From Natronincola peptidivorans (GTDB taxonomy: Bacteria; Bacillota; Clostridia; Peptostreptococcales; Natronincolaceae): a stretch of 64,000 nt of DNA. A program made the translations under genes and the position numbers. The notes below the pieces were generated by a model, which was not told where the DNA came from, made no database searches, and worked only from the letters and a program-made list of their open reading frames with translations. The DNA is taken from NCBI RefSeq assembly GCF_900111615.1, contig NZ_FOHU01000001.1, forward strand, positions 1-64,000. The letters are read 5' to 3'. Positions 25,891 to 35,600 of this stretch are shown piece after piece (position 1 is the first letter of the stretch; every line of letters begins with the position of its first letter).

Positions 25891-27732
25891 ATGGAAAACT
25901 ATTTTCCAGAAGAATTAATTGAAACAGTAAAAGATCGTAATGATATTGTGGAGGTTATCTCACAATATGTACCATTAAAATCCACAGGGATGTCGTCAAA
26001 AGGATTATGTCCTTTTCACAATGAAAAAACCCCTTCCTTCACTGTTAGTAAAGATAAACAATTTTATAAATGTTTTGGTTGTGGTGAAGGTGGAGATGTG
26101 ATCGGGTTCATTATGAAGATAGAAAATATGGACTTTATTGAGGCAGTAAAGATGCTGGCCCAACGAGGAAATATACCTATAGATGAATCAACAACCTCTG
26201 AAGAAATGAAGAAAAAGTTGGAAAGGCAAAAAGTTTATTTTGACATCAATAGAGAAGCAGGTAAATATTTCTATGAACACTTAGTACAAAGGAAAAATCC
26301 AGCCCTCAATTATTTGATAAAAAGGGGATTAACTACTAGAACGATAAAATCCTTTGGTCTAGGTTATGCTATAAATAGCTGGGATGATTTACTTAATTAC
26401 TTGATACAAAAAGGTTATAAGATAGAGACCATAGAGCAGTGCGGATTAATCATTAAAAACAAAGAAAAAAATAATTATTACAATCGCTTTAGAAATCGTA
26501 TTATGTTTCCTATATTTGATGTAAAAGGAAATGTAATTGGATTTGGAGGAAGGGTATTCGATGATTCTTTACCCAAGTATCTCAACTCACCAGAAACTGC
26601 ATATTTCAATAAAAGCCAAACATTATATGGATTAAATATAGCAAGCAAACATTCTAGAACGGGACGAGTAATCTTAGTTGAAGGTTATACAGATGTTATT
26701 GCATTACATCAAGAAGGGTTTAAAAATACCGTAGCAACTTTAGGCACATCCTTCACAAAAGGACATGCAATACTATTGAAAAAATATTTTAATGAAGTGA
26801 TTATATGCTTTGATGGTGATAGTGCAGGCTCCAAAGCTACCCTAAGAAGTATAGAAATCTTAGAAAATGTCCATATAAGTATTAGAGTACTAATTTTGCC
26901 CAACAATATAGATCCTGATGACTTTATAAAAAAATATGGGGAAAAAGCTTTTGAAGCAAAAATTGAGGAAGCTTTAAGCGCTATAGACTATAAAATATAT
27001 CTAGCTCAAAAACAGCATCCTTCAGGGAGCACAGAGGATCAAATAAAGTTAGGAAAAAAGATTGCTAATATTATTAGAGAGATAGACAGTCCAATAGAGC
27101 AAGAAGCTTATATAAAAAAGATAGAGGAAAAAACAGGTATATCTAAAAATGCAATTATTAGTGAAATATATGGAAAAAAGACAACAACTGATAAAGGTAA
27201 TAATACTAAGTATAGTTCCAATTACAAAAGAAATAATAAATATATACAAGCAGTACCTTTAGTAGAACAAAATGGGCATATTATTGCTGGAAAACAACTG
27301 ATTAAATATATGCTAACAAATCCTCCAGGCATATCAAATATATTAGAAAAAGTCGAAATAAACGATTTTATACTGGAGAGTCATCGTATCATTTTTCAAT
27401 ATATTTTAGAAAAACACCAAAACTTTGACGATATAAACAAGATAATGGAGCATTTTCCAGAATTGCATGAGGAAATCAAAGATATTATAAATATAAATAT
27501 CCAACAAGTTGATATAGATCAAGCAATAGATAAATATAAGAAGGATGTGAAGAGATATAAATTACTCTTTGCCCGTAACAAATTGAAAGAGGAACAACAG
27601 GATATTATTAAGAAAGAAAATTTAGACAAGGAAGAGGTTGAAAAACAATTGTTAAAGCTAGGTGTAGAAATGATGAATATCAATATAGAGCTTCAAAAAC
27701 TGCAGTCGGAGGAAAGGAGGGAACAAAATTGA
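25891..27732 (+). CDS. dnaG: DNA primase DnaG
   Basis: Synthesises RNA primers at the replication fork. The 613-residue protein has the CHC2 zinc ribbon (C40, H43, C61, C64; [11 protein letters not shown]). The catalytic core and TOPRIM domain carry [14 protein letters not shown] and ICFDGDSAG, and the C-terminal helicase-binding domain lies at about 430-613. The length is normal. The ATG follows AGGTGG. Its stop overlaps the start of rpoD by four bases, so the two are translationally coupled as in the classical macromolecular synthesis operon (rpsU is absent here). Confidence 0.97.
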   Translation: MENYFPEELIETVKDRNDIVEVISQYVPLKSTGMSSKGLCPFHNEKTPSFTVSKDKQFYKCFGCGEGGDVIGFIMKIENMDFIEAVKMLAQRGNIPIDESTTSEEMKKKLERQKVYFDINREAGKYFYEHLVQRKNPALNYLIKRGLTTRTIKSFGLGYAINSWDDLLNYLIQKGYKIETIEQCGLIIKNKEKNNYYNRFRNRIMFPIFDVKGNVIGFGGRVFDDSLPKYLNSPETAYFNKSQTLYGLNIASKHSRTGRVILVEGYTDVIALHQEGFKNTVATLGTSFTKGHAILLKKYFNEVIICFDGDSAGSKATLRSIEILENVHISIRVLILPNNIDPDDFIKKYGEKAFEAKIEEALSAIDYKIYLAQKQHPSGSTEDQIKLGKKIANIIREIDSPIEQEAYIKKIEEKTGISKNAIISEIYGKKTTTDKGNNTKYSSNYKRNNKYIQAVPLVEQNGHIIAGKQLIKYMLTNPPGISNILEKVEINDFILESHRIIFQYILEKHQNFDDINKIMEHFPELHEEIKDIININIQQVDIDQAIDKYKKDVKRYKLLFARNKLKEEQQDIIKKENLDKEEVEKQLLKLGVEMMNINIELQKLQSEERREQN

Positions 27733-28847
27733 ACAATCTTAAGGATGGAAATGATAGAAAAGAATCAGTAAAAAAGCTAATAGAAAAAGGCAAAAAAAGA
27801 GGTATGATTACTTATACTGAAATTATGGATACACTAGAAGAAGTAGATATAGATAAAGATCAGATTGATGAAATATATGAACATTTAGCTACAATGGGTA
27901 TAGATGTAGTAGGAGATAAAGAAGAGGATATTGATTTAGATGTGGAAGATTTAGAAATAGAGAATGATATTACTATAGAGGAAACCATCAAAGATGAGGT
28001 TGCCCTACTAAAAGGTGTTAATATAGACGATCCTGTTAGAATGTATTTAAAAGAAATTGGGAAAGTTCCTTTGCTGTCCGCCGATGAAGAAATTGATTTA
28101 GCAAAAAAAATGGAAGCTGGAGATGAAGAAGCAAAAAAACGTTTAGTTGAAGCCAACTTACGACTCGTTGTTAGTATCGCAAAAAGATATGTAGGAAGAG
28201 GTATGCTGTTCCTTGACCTAATACAAGAAGGAAATCTTGGTTTAATAAAAGCAGTAGAAAAGTTTGACTATACAAAGGGATATAAATTTAGTACTTATGC
28301 TACTTGGTGGATTCGTCAAGCTATTACTAGAGCCATTGCAGACCAAGCCCGAACCATTAGAATCCCTGTGCATATGGTGGAAACCATCAATAAATTGATT
28401 AGAGTTTCTAGACAGTTATTACAAGAATTAGGAAGAGAGCCGAGACCGGAAGAAATTGCAGAAGAAATGGATTTATCAGAGGATAAAGTCAGAGAGATAC
28501 TAAAAATTGCACAAGAACCTGTTTCCCTTGAAACACCTATTGGTGAAGAAGAGGATAGCCACTTAGGAGATTTTATTCCTGATGATGATGCTCCAGCTCC
28601 TGCTGAAGCAGCGGCGTTTTCTCTATTAAAAGAACAATTAATCGAAGTTTTAGATACTTTAACTCCAAGAGAGCAAAAGGTATTACGTCTAAGATTTGGA
28701 CTTGATGATGGCAGGGCAAGAACCCTTGAGGAAGTAGGGAAAAAATTTGAAGTAACAAGAGAGCGTATAAGGCAGATCGAGGCAAAGGCCTTAAGAAAAT
28801 TAAGACATCCTAGCCGCAGCAAGAAACTAAAGGATTATTTAGAATAA
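27729..28847 (+). CDS. rpoD: primary RNA polymerase sigma factor (SigA/RpoD)
   Basis: Housekeeping sigma factor, 372 residues. A short region 1.1 (about 10-50) and an acidic spacer are followed by region 1.2 ([11 protein letters not shown]) and region 2 with [17 protein letters not shown] and [17 protein letters not shown] (-10 recognition and melting). Region 3, and region 4 with the -35 helix-turn-helix [20 protein letters not shown], complete it. The start is TTG at 27729, 8 bases after GGAGG and overlapping the dnaG stop (TTGA). The strong TTGACA/TATAAT promoters elsewhere in the window are its expected targets. Confidence 0.97.
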   Translation: MNNLKDGNDRKESVKKLIEKGKKRGMITYTEIMDTLEEVDIDKDQIDEIYEHLATMGIDVVGDKEEDIDLDVEDLEIENDITIEETIKDEVALLKGVNIDDPVRMYLKEIGKVPLLSADEEIDLAKKMEAGDEEAKKRLVEANLRLVVSIAKRYVGRGMLFLDLIQEGNLGLIKAVEKFDYTKGYKFSTYATWWIRQAITRAIADQARTIRIPVHMVETINKLIRVSRQLLQELGREPRPEEIAEEMDLSEDKVREILKIAQEPVSLETPIGEEEDSHLGDFIPDDDAPAPAEAAAFSLLKEQLIEVLDTLTPREQKVLRLRFGLDDGRARTLEEVGKKFEVTRERIRQIEAKALRKLRHPSRSKKLKDYLE

Positions 28848-28854
28848 AAGCAAA

Positions 28855-28905
28855 AAAACCCAGTGACCATAGCGTACAGATAAATACGTCAAGGCGCTGG
28901 GTTTT
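28855..28905 (+). terminator. terminator of dgt-dnaG-rpoD; member of a dispersed hairpin family
   Basis: AAAACCCAG (28855-28863) pairs with CTGGGTTTT (28897-28905) over a roughly 33-base loop that itself contains short complementary parts. Arms and loop both resemble the inverted copy at 8761-8810. It ends the rpoD transcript and probably also the convergent small gene. Confidence 0.75.
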
Positions 28906-28922
28906 AATACGAGTAAGAACAA

Positions 28923-29123
28923 CTACCAGTATTGCTTTTGTTTACCATATTCAATTTTTTTCTTAATCTCTTCCTTGGTCTCTTGATCCTCAAGTTGATC
29001 CTGTAGTGTGTGCATTACTTGATCGGCTTCTTCTTCCCACTCTTGAGTGCGTCCGCCCCAACTAAAATGTACTAATTCTTCAGGGGGAACAATTCTTTTC
29101 TTTTTTTTCTTTGTATCTGACAT
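28923..29123 (-). CDS. small acidic/basic hypothetical protein
   Basis: A 66-residue soluble protein. A Lys run near the N-terminus (TKKKKKRIVPPEE) is followed by a WGGRTQEWEEEADQ motif and a strongly charged helical tail that may form a coiled coil. The ATG at 29123 has AAAGGAGG about 9 bases upstream, which rules out the longer frame. It is convergent with rpoD and divergent from trmK. I do not recognise the family. Confidence 0.65.
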   Translation of the reverse strand: MSDTKKKKKRIVPPEELVHFSWGGRTQEWEEEADQVMHTLQDQLEDQETKEEIKKKIEYGKQKQYW

Positions 29124-29216
29124 AAGCGATGCCTCCTTTATATTAGTGTAGGAAGAAATTTTAAAAAATATAATGTTATATTTTAGAAACATAATAAAAA
29201 ACAAGGGAGTAATAAC

Positions 29217-29918
29217 ATGCAAGTAAAATTGCCTCCAAGATTAAAAAAGATTACTGAATTGATTAAAAAAAATAGCCGAGTTGCAGATATAGGCACTGAT
29301 CATGGGTATATACCCATCTATCTAATAGAAAATAGGATTACGCCTCATGTTATTGCCAGTGATGTGAATAGGGGCCCCTTAGACACTGCAAAAAGCAATA
29401 TAAAAAGTCATGGTTATAATCAACAGGTGGAATTACGACTGGGAAGCGGGCTGGAGGTTTTAGTCCCTGGAGAGGTGGATACTGTGATTATGGCGGGTAT
29501 GGGAGGGATGCTAATCAAAGAGTTGTTAGAGGCTGCACCAGCCATTACCCATAGTATTGATACCCTTATCCTTCAACCAATGCAGGCTCAACAAGAGCTA
29601 AGAAGATATTTGGTCAGCAATGGTTATGAAATAGTACAGGATCTTTTAGTAAGGGAAGATTTTCGTATCTATGAGATCATAATAGCTAAAAAAGGAAAAC
29701 AAGTAGTGGAGGATGAAATATACTATGAAATAGGATTTCATATTAAATTAAACCCAAAAGAATTGGCCTTGGCCTTTATCATTGCAAAAATTAAGAATCA
29801 ACAGGAAATAATCTCCAGCGTAGAGGGCGAGACCTCTGTAGGAGCCAAGAAAAAGCTACGGGAATGTAGAGAAACCTTAGAAAAATTAGAAGAGGTGTTA
29901 CGATGGCTGAAAAAGTAA
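29217..29918 (+). CDS. trmK: tRNA (adenine22-N1)-methyltransferase TrmK
   Basis: A 233-residue class I SAM-dependent methyltransferase that makes m1A22 in tRNA. The SAM motif is VADIGTDHGYIPIYL near residue 22. The family stretch VIMAGMGGMLIKELLE and a C-terminal coiled coil (about 185-233) fit the TrmK/YqfN family. The gene order rpoD-trmK-nif3 is conserved in Firmicutes and supports the call. The stop overlaps nif3 by 16 bases. Confidence 0.93.
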   Translation: MQVKLPPRLKKITELIKKNSRVADIGTDHGYIPIYLIENRITPHVIASDVNRGPLDTAKSNIKSHGYNQQVELRLGSGLEVLVPGEVDTVIMAGMGGMLIKELLEAAPAITHSIDTLILQPMQAQQELRRYLVSNGYEIVQDLLVREDFRIYEIIIAKKGKQVVEDEIYYEIGFHIKLNPKELALAFIIAKIKNQQEIISSVEGETSVGAKKKLRECRETLEKLEEVLRWLKK

Positions 29919-31021
29919 AAAAAATAATGGATATTGTTGAAACACTGGCACCCAAACACTATGCCTACCACTGGGATCAGGTAGGGTTGCAAATCGGCAG
30001 CGAAAACCATCAGGTGAACAAGATCCTAGTATGCTTAGATATTAATAAAGAAGTTATAGAGGAAGCTATGGACAATAATGTTGACCTTATAATCAGTCAT
30101 CATCCAATGATTTTTTCACCCATGAAATCCATCCTGCAGGAAGATAGTAAAGGAAAGCTTGTATATGAAGCAATAAAACATGACATCAGCATCTATGCTG
30201 CCCACACCAACATGGATATTGCACCTAAGGGGTTAAATGACTTTGTGGCAAATAAGATGGGGCTAAAAAACATAGAGATTCTAGAGGCTACTGCAAAGGA
30301 AAAATTATATAAGCTTGTGGTATTTACTCCAGAGGGATATGAAGAGAAGGTTGCAGAAGCCCTAGGGGCAGGAGGAGCCGGCCATATTGGGAACTACAGC
30401 CACTGCAGCTTTAGAATAAATGGTACAGGAACATTTAAACCATTAGAAGGCACAAACCCTTTTATTGGTAGTCAAGGGGAGCTGGAAAAAGTCCAAGAAA
30501 TTAGAATAGAAACCATTGTTCCTCAAAGTAGTCTAAGAAAGGTCATAGAAGGTATGCTAAAAGTCCATCCTTATGAAGAGGTTGCTTATGATCTCATACC
30601 ACTGGAAAATGAGGGAGACGAAAAAGGCATAGGAAGAATAGGGATTCTAGAAAGCGCATTAATGGCAAGAGAATTTGTAGCAAGAACAAAAGATGTATTC
30701 AATATAGAGCACGTAAGGGTCGCAGGCAGCTTAGAACATAATATCAAAAAGGTGGCTATTGTGAATGGAAGCGGAGCCAGCTATATTCAACTGGCCAAGG
30801 CTAAGGGGTGTGATTGTCTCATAACTGGAGATATGAAGTATCACGAGGCACAAAAGGCAGAAGAGCTAGGCATAGTGGTGATAGATGCTGGACATTTTGA
30901 AACAGAAATATTTTTTGTGGAGTTGCTTATCAATTATTTGAAACAAGAATTTACAGATAAAAAGGTGGAGATCGAAGTAATGGCGTCCAATATAAAAAAT
31001 AATCCTCTTAAAATTATGTAG
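29903..31021 (+). CDS. Nif3-like dinuclear metal centre protein
   Basis: A 372-residue Nif3/YqfO-family protein. Metal ligands appear in ISHHPMIF, AAHTNMDIA and DAGHFETE. The central insertion (about 125-230) is the PII/CutA-like domain of the long YqfO form. It forms hexamers with a two-metal site; proposed roles include GTP cyclohydrolase-like chemistry or metal-linked regulation, none settled. It starts inside the end of trmK, so the two are translationally coupled. Confidence 0.92.
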   Translation: MAEKVKKIMDIVETLAPKHYAYHWDQVGLQIGSENHQVNKILVCLDINKEVIEEAMDNNVDLIISHHPMIFSPMKSILQEDSKGKLVYEAIKHDISIYAAHTNMDIAPKGLNDFVANKMGLKNIEILEATAKEKLYKLVVFTPEGYEEKVAEALGAGGAGHIGNYSHCSFRINGTGTFKPLEGTNPFIGSQGELEKVQEIRIETIVPQSSLRKVIEGMLKVHPYEEVAYDLIPLENEGDEKGIGRIGILESALMAREFVARTKDVFNIEHVRVAGSLEHNIKKVAIVNGSGASYIQLAKAKGCDCLITGDMKYHEAQKAEELGIVVIDAGHFETEIFFVELLINYLKQEFTDKKVEIEVMASNIKNNPLKIM

Positions 31022-31102
31022 ATAAAAAAAACCAAATATTACCTTTTGACATAAATCTATATCCATGGTATGATTGTATTCCTGATTGATAAAAATAAAT
31101 AT

Positions 31103-31450
31103 AGCGAGTAAGTCAGATGATCGCGTCCACAGTTCTACTGTGGACGAGGAAAGTCCGAGCTCCAAAGGGCAGGGTGCTGGGTAATCCCCAGTGGAGGTGA
31201 CTCCAAGGAAAGTGCAACAGAGAGATACCGCCTGATAGCAATGTCGGGTAAGGGTGGAAAGGTGAGGTAAGAGCTCACCAGCAGTTAGGCGACTAGCTGG
31301 CTATGTAAACCCCATCTGGAGCAAGACCAAGTAGGGACAAAAAAGCGGCGGCCCGTCGTGTCCCGTGGTAGGTCGCTTGAGCCAATTGGCAACAATTGGC
31401 CTAGATAGATGATCGTCAAATACAGAACTCGGCTTATAGATTTGCTCGCT
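31103..31450 (+). ncRNA. rnpB: RNase P RNA (class A)
   Basis: Catalytic RNA that matures tRNA 5' ends. Conserved blocks are GAGGAAAGTCCGAGCTCC (CR-I), ACAGAGAGATACCGCC and GGTAAGGGTGGAAAGGTGAGG (CR-II/III region). GTAAACCCC..GGAGCAAGACC (CR-IV), TAGATAGATGATCGTC and ACAGAACTCGGCTTAT (CR-V) complete it. The terminal P1 helix is AGCGAG..CTCGCT. The single GTCGTGTCCCGTGGTAGG block and the P-numbering order look like the ancestral type rather than the Bacillus type B, but I could not fold it fully. A terminator follows. Confidence 0.97.
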
Positions 31451-31461
31451 TATTGAAAAAT

Positions 31462-31483
31462 CAACACTTTGTGTTGGTTTTTT
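31462..31483 (+). terminator. terminator of rnpB
   Basis: CAACAC-TTT-GTGTTG stem followed by GGTTTTTTT, 12 bases after the end of the RNase P RNA. Confidence 0.88.
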
Positions 31484-31520
31484 TATTTTTTGCCACCGGG
31501 ATTTAGCCCCGTAAACTATG

Positions 31521-31564
31521 CAATATTAACACAATATTAACATCAGTTACCAAATATTAATACA
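31521..31564. promoter_or_regulatory. direct repeats before the Trk operon
   Basis: CAATATTAACA occurs twice back to back (31521-31531, 31532-31542), and a third related AATATTAATACA starts at 31553. The 11-base period of the first two is one helical turn, as in sites for OmpR-type regulators such as KdpE. The KdpE-like regulator at the end of this operon is the natural candidate, giving feedback on potassium uptake. Confidence 0.5.
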
Positions 31565-31612
31565 AACTTTATAACTATAGCGTTAAGCTACTATATAAAG
31601 GGGGAGAGTTCT

Positions 31613-32122
31613 TTGATCTATATAGGAGCCTTAATTGTTATAGCTTTTTTATTGCTGGGCTATTATATCATGGATAAAGTTGACAAATTTATAGAAAACA
31701 ATATTCAACACTCCAATGAATATCATAATGATGAATACACAGATCCTAGCTTAAGGAAACAAAAAGTGCTATTGATTTATGGGAACAATACGTTAACCAA
31801 TTTAGTAAAAAAATATTGTGATTCACAGAAGTATATGTATGAATCCATAACTGATATTCATTCTATTGATACACAGGCTGGATATATATACTTGTTTGCA
31901 CTGTCCAATAAGGATGCAGATAATTTAATGGTGGGCTCTATTGGATTTAAAATTTACTCCATCCCTAATGTTATTTCCTTATGCAACAATCAAAAATATT
32001 TAAAGATCTATAACGAATTTAGTTTTATCAAGGCATTGCCATATAATCATGATATAGACAAGCTTTTTAATGCTATAAAGGGGGTGATAGAAGATGCAGT
32101 CAATGATAAGGCGAAAATATAA
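31613..32122 (+). CDS. membrane-anchored protein of the Trk operon, unknown
   Basis: A 169-residue protein with one N-terminal membrane helix (about 3-20), a short charged linker and a soluble domain of about 115 residues. The soluble part begins with a beta-strand/glycine turn (KVLLIYGNNTLTNLV) reminiscent of a degenerate Rossmann/TrkA-N unit but lacking GxGxxG. TTG start with GGGGGAGAG 5-6 bases upstream. Its end overlaps the trkH start by 29 bases, so it is translated together with the channel. It may be an accessory or regulatory subunit. I do not recognise the family. Confidence 0.7.
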   Translation: MIYIGALIVIAFLLLGYYIMDKVDKFIENNIQHSNEYHNDEYTDPSLRKQKVLLIYGNNTLTNLVKKYCDSQKYMYESITDIHSIDTQAGYIYLFALSNKDADNLMVGSIGFKIYSIPNVISLCNNQKYLKIYNEFSFIKALPYNHDIDKLFNAIKGVIEDAVNDKAKI

Positions 32123-33446
32123 TTTGACCTATGCAAAGCTAAGTGCTATAGGTTTTTTTGCAATAATATTCATTGGTGCAGTGCTTTTATCCCTGCCTAT
32201 TTCCTCAAAGAGTGGAGAGGTTACGCCTTTTATCAATGCATTATTTACTGCTACATCTGCAACCGGTGTTACTGGCCTAGTTGTCTATGATACCTATAGT
32301 TACTTTTCGGTATTTGGTCAGAGTGTTATACTGGTTCTTATTAAAATTGGTGGCTTAGGATTTATGATTATTGCAACGATGTTTTTATTGATACTAAAGA
32401 AAAAAATAGGGATTCGTGAGAGAAATTTTTTAAAGGAATCTGTAAACACCATTCACATAGGTGGTGTTGTGCGTTTAGCAAAGCATATATTAGTTGGAAC
32501 CCTTCTTTTAGAAGGTATTGGTGCCATCATACTTGCAATTAAATTTAGCTCTGAAATGGGAGTGAAAGAAGGAATATTTAACGGTATCTTCCATTCCGTG
32601 TCGGCATTTAATAATGCAGGCTTTGATTTGATGGGAAGATATGAGGAATATTCATCCCTAATTAGATATAGTGATGATGCACTAGTCAATATTACCATCA
32701 TGACCTTAATTGTGATAGGTGGTATAGGTTTTTTAGTATGGGAAGATATTTACAAAAATAAGGCTAAATTCAAAAAATATCATCTGCATTCCAAGATTGT
32801 GTTACTGGCAACAATGGTACTAATATTTTCTGCTGCTATTGGTTTTTATGTGCTGGAAAGGAACAATCTTTTTGCAGATATGGGTATAAAAGAAACCATA
32901 TTAGCATCATTATTTCAAGCAATAACACCCCGAACAGCAGGGTTTAATACCATTGATACAGCAGAGCTGTCAGAAGGCTCTAAACTTTTAACAATGATAC
33001 TTATGTTTATTGGTGGCAGCTCTGGTTCAACAGCTGGTGGGATTAAAACAACAACCTTTATCATCACCATTCTTTCTGTTGTCTCTTTAGTTAGACACTC
33101 CAACGATTTAAATATATTTGGTCGGAGATTAGAGGACAGTATATTAAAGAGGGCATACAGTATTATTACGATTTATATAACAAGTGCATTTATAGGGATG
33201 CTATTTATTAGCTTCATTCAGCCTGAATTGGCACTGAGTAATACTGCCTTTGAGGTTTTATCAGCAATGGGCACAGTTGGACTGTCTACAGGTATAACGC
33301 GGCAGTTGAATGCATTATCAAGACTCATGGTTATTATCTTAATGTTTTGTGGTAGATTAGGAAGTCTTGCAGTCCTAATGGCAGTTGCTGAAAGCAAAAA
33401 TAATATAAGTACGAAAAAACCTCTAGAAAAAATTGTTATTGGTTAA
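32094..33446 (+). CDS. trkH: Trk/Ktr-type potassium uptake channel subunit
   Basis: A 450-residue KtrB/TrkH family potassium (or Na+/K+) translocating subunit made of four channel-like repeats. Filter-region signatures are TATSATGVTGLVVYDT, SVSAFNNAGFDLMG, TPRTAGFNTIDTAE and SAMGTVGLSTGITRQL. The hinge glycines in GGSSGSTAGGIKTTTF are typical of the gating loop. Ten or so membrane helices are predicted. It works with the RCK-domain protein encoded next. Confidence 0.93.
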   Translation: MQSMIRRKYNLTYAKLSAIGFFAIIFIGAVLLSLPISSKSGEVTPFINALFTATSATGVTGLVVYDTYSYFSVFGQSVILVLIKIGGLGFMIIATMFLLILKKKIGIRERNFLKESVNTIHIGGVVRLAKHILVGTLLLEGIGAIILAIKFSSEMGVKEGIFNGIFHSVSAFNNAGFDLMGRYEEYSSLIRYSDDALVNITIMTLIVIGGIGFLVWEDIYKNKAKFKKYHLHSKIVLLATMVLIFSAAIGFYVLERNNLFADMGIKETILASLFQAITPRTAGFNTIDTAELSEGSKLLTMILMFIGGSSGSTAGGIKTTTFIITILSVVSLVRHSNDLNIFGRRLEDSILKRAYSIITIYITSAFIGMLFISFIQPELALSNTAFEVLSAMGTVGLSTGITRQLNALSRLMVIILMFCGRLGSLAVLMAVAESKNNISTKKPLEKIVIG

Positions 33447-33471
33447 TTATTTAGAGAAAGGAAAGTGGAAT

Positions 33472-34134
33472 ATGAACACAAGAAAGAAATCTGTATTAAT
33501 AATAGGTGCAGGTAGATTTGGCCGATATTTAGCTCTTAAGTTTGCAGAATTAGGTAATGAAGTGATGGTTGTAGATCAATGTGAAGAAAGAATAAGCGGT
33601 TTAATATCTTCAGTAACAAGTGCAGAAATTGGTGACTGTACTAATGTAGAAGTATTGCGCTCATTTGGTGTTGCAAATTTTGATATTTGCTTTGTGTGTA
33701 TGGGGGCCAATTTCCAATCCTCCATTGAAATAACCTATCAATTAAAAGAGCTAGGTGCTCCCTATGTTATTGCAAAGACCAATAGAGAAATGCATGAAAA
33801 GTTTCTTTTGCGGAATGGTGCCGACGAGGTTGTATACCCTGAAAAAGAAAGTGCAAATAAGGCAGCGGTGAGACTGAGTGCTGATAATGTGTTTGATTAT
33901 ATTGAATTAACATCTGAATATTGTATTTTTGAGATTCCTCCGTTAGCCTCATGGGTTGGCAAAACCATCGCTCAGGTTGCTGTAAGGGTGAAATATAAAA
34001 TCAATATCCTTGCTACTAAGGAAAATGAACAGGTATTTCCCCTGCCAGGTGCAGATCATGTATTTAACAAAGAAGAACATTTAATTGTTGCAGGAAATAG
34101 GGTAGATATAATGAATTTATTGAAAAGATTCTAG
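33472..34134 (+). CDS. trkA: TrkA/KtrA-type RCK regulatory subunit
   Basis: A 220-residue cytoplasmic ring-forming subunit that gates the channel. The RCK-N Rossmann domain begins SVLIIGAGRFGRYLALKFAE, and an acidic residue at the end of strand 2 (VVDQCEER) favours NAD(H)/ATP binding. The RCK-C domain (about 140-220) ends in EEHLIVAGNRVDI. The ATG at 33472 replaces an upstream TTG in the longest frame, because AAAGGAAAGTGG lies between them. Loss of the upstream part also removes overlap with trkH. Confidence 0.92.
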   Translation: MNTRKKSVLIIGAGRFGRYLALKFAELGNEVMVVDQCEERISGLISSVTSAEIGDCTNVEVLRSFGVANFDICFVCMGANFQSSIEITYQLKELGAPYVIAKTNREMHEKFLLRNGADEVVYPEKESANKAAVRLSADNVFDYIELTSEYCIFEIPPLASWVGKTIAQVAVRVKYKINILATKENEQVFPLPGADHVFNKEEHLIVAGNRVDIMNLLKRF

Positions 34135-34175
34135 TTGAAATACTATGATACAATAGATTTGTAGGGGGTGATTTT

Positions 34176-35600
34176 ATTAACCTAAAAAAACAAATTTATA
34201 TCATCTACATCATAAAGCTTGCCTTAATCATAACGATCTCTACCATACTGTCCCTGTTTTTAGGGAATTCTGGTATCGGTAAAGAAAGCATCATTATGGT
34301 ATTTTTGGTTGGGGTATTAGTTGTAACTGTAACGACAAAGGGTTATTTCTATGGTATATTTGCATCTGTAATCAGTGTACTTATATTTAATTATTATTTT
34401 ACAGAGCCAATTCATACATTGATTATCTACGACAGTAATGATGTCATACTGATGGTATCATTTCTAGGTGTATCTTTGATATCAGGAACAATGACGAAAA
34501 GATTTCAAAAACAGCTAGTAATTGCTAAGCAAAATGAACATACTGCCAGGCTCTTGTATAAAACTACAGAAAGCTTTTTAAATATTACTGGACAAAAGAA
34601 TATTATTATACAAGGGATTGATAATATTTATCAAAACACCCATTACAACAGCAGAGTATTTCTTTCAGATACTGGTGAAACTTATACCCATGACAGCAGA
34701 GAATTCATAACAGACAATATGGAGATAATAGAAATCCCCATTCGGGGATTAACGAAGCAGCTTGGTGTAATGGAGATAGCCTATTCAAAAGAAAATTTCT
34801 CATTTGAGCATGAGTTGCTTATTAAAACAGTTGTGACGCAAATGGGACTTTCACTTGATAGAGAATTTATATATAATGAACGGGAAAATATTCGTATCGC
34901 CATGGAAAAAGAAAAGATGCATAGTAATCTGCTTAGGGCCATATCCCATGACCTCAGGACGCCATTAACAGGTATTGTTGGCGCCAGTGGTGTTATGCTT
35001 GAAAATTTAGATCAATTAGATAAATGCAATGTTGAAAAACTTGTTTCTGGCATTAATGAAGAGGCTATTTGGTTAAATAGTCTTGTAGAAAATATTCTAA
35101 ATATGACTCGGATTAGTGAGGGAAAGCTTGTAATAGAAAAGAATTATGAAGTAGTGGATGATGTTGTCTATGAAGCTATTAGGCACGTCAATAATCTAGC
35201 AAAGACAAAAAATATATCTGTTTCTGTGCCTGATGAGATCGTAACTCTGTTAATTGATGGAAAACTGATTGTTCAAGTCCTCATTAACCTGGTAGATAAT
35301 GCTATAAAACATACACAAGAGAATTGTAGTATATTTGTACATGTGTATACAGAAGATGATAAGGCAGTTTTTGAAGTGGCTGATAATGGAGAAGGGATTG
35401 ATGAAAGCATTCAAAATTCTCTATTTAATAGCTTTATAACTTTTTCTAGCAAGATTATTGATGATAAAAGGGGAATAGGTCTTGGGCTAGCAATATGTAA
35501 AGCTATAGTAGAAGCCCATGGTGGCACTATATCTGTCGGTAAAGCTGCGGAAGGTGGGGCATTGTTCACATTTAAATTACCGTTGGCAGGAGGAGAATAA
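34176..35600 (+). CDS. KdpD-like sensor histidine kinase with apparent ATT start
   Basis: Sensor kinase, about 474 residues if read from ATT at 34176. That codon follows GGGGGTGAT at normal distance, and a stop lies just before it. The extra 40 residues supply the first helices of the four-helix DUF4118/KdpD membrane domain (IIKLALIITISTILSLFLG). Starting at the first ATG (34296) would remove half of that domain. After it come a GAF-like region (about 130-240), the H-box ISHDLRTPLTG, N-box NLVDNAIKH, ADNGEGI and GIGLGLAICKA. The N-terminal KdpD and Usp domains of full KdpD are absent. It overlaps the regulator gene by one base and probably senses potassium or osmotic state. Confidence 0.85.
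   Translation: MNLKKQIYIIYIIKLALIITISTILSLFLGNSGIGKESIIMVFLVGVLVVTVTTKGYFYGIFASVISVLIFNYYFTEPIHTLIIYDSNDVILMVSFLGVSLISGTMTKRFQKQLVIAKQNEHTARLLYKTTESFLNITGQKNIIIQGIDNIYQNTHYNSRVFLSDTGETYTHDSREFITDNMEIIEIPIRGLTKQLGVMEIAYSKENFSFEHELLIKTVVTQMGLSLDREFIYNERENIRIAMEKEKMHSNLLRAISHDLRTPLTGIVGASGVMLENLDQLDKCNVEKLVSGINEEAIWLNSLVENILNMTRISEGKLVIEKNYEVVDDVVYEAIRHVNNLAKTKNISVSVPDEIVTLLIDGKLIVQVLINLVDNAIKHTQENCSIFVHVYTEDDKAVFEVADNGEGIDESIQNSLFNSFITFSSKIIDDKRGIGLGLAICKAIVEAHGGTISVGKAAEGGALFTFKLPLAGGE

Noticed and set aside
28316..28822. Minus-strand open frame of 168 codons across rpoD
   Set aside because: Antisense to the highly conserved sigma regions 3-4; the Ser-rich product has no ribosome site and mirrors rpoD codon use.
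31490..31612. Possible c-di-AMP or potassium riboswitch before the Trk operon
   Set aside because: I found none of the conserved ydaO or kt-motif blocks; direct repeats for a regulator explain the region better.
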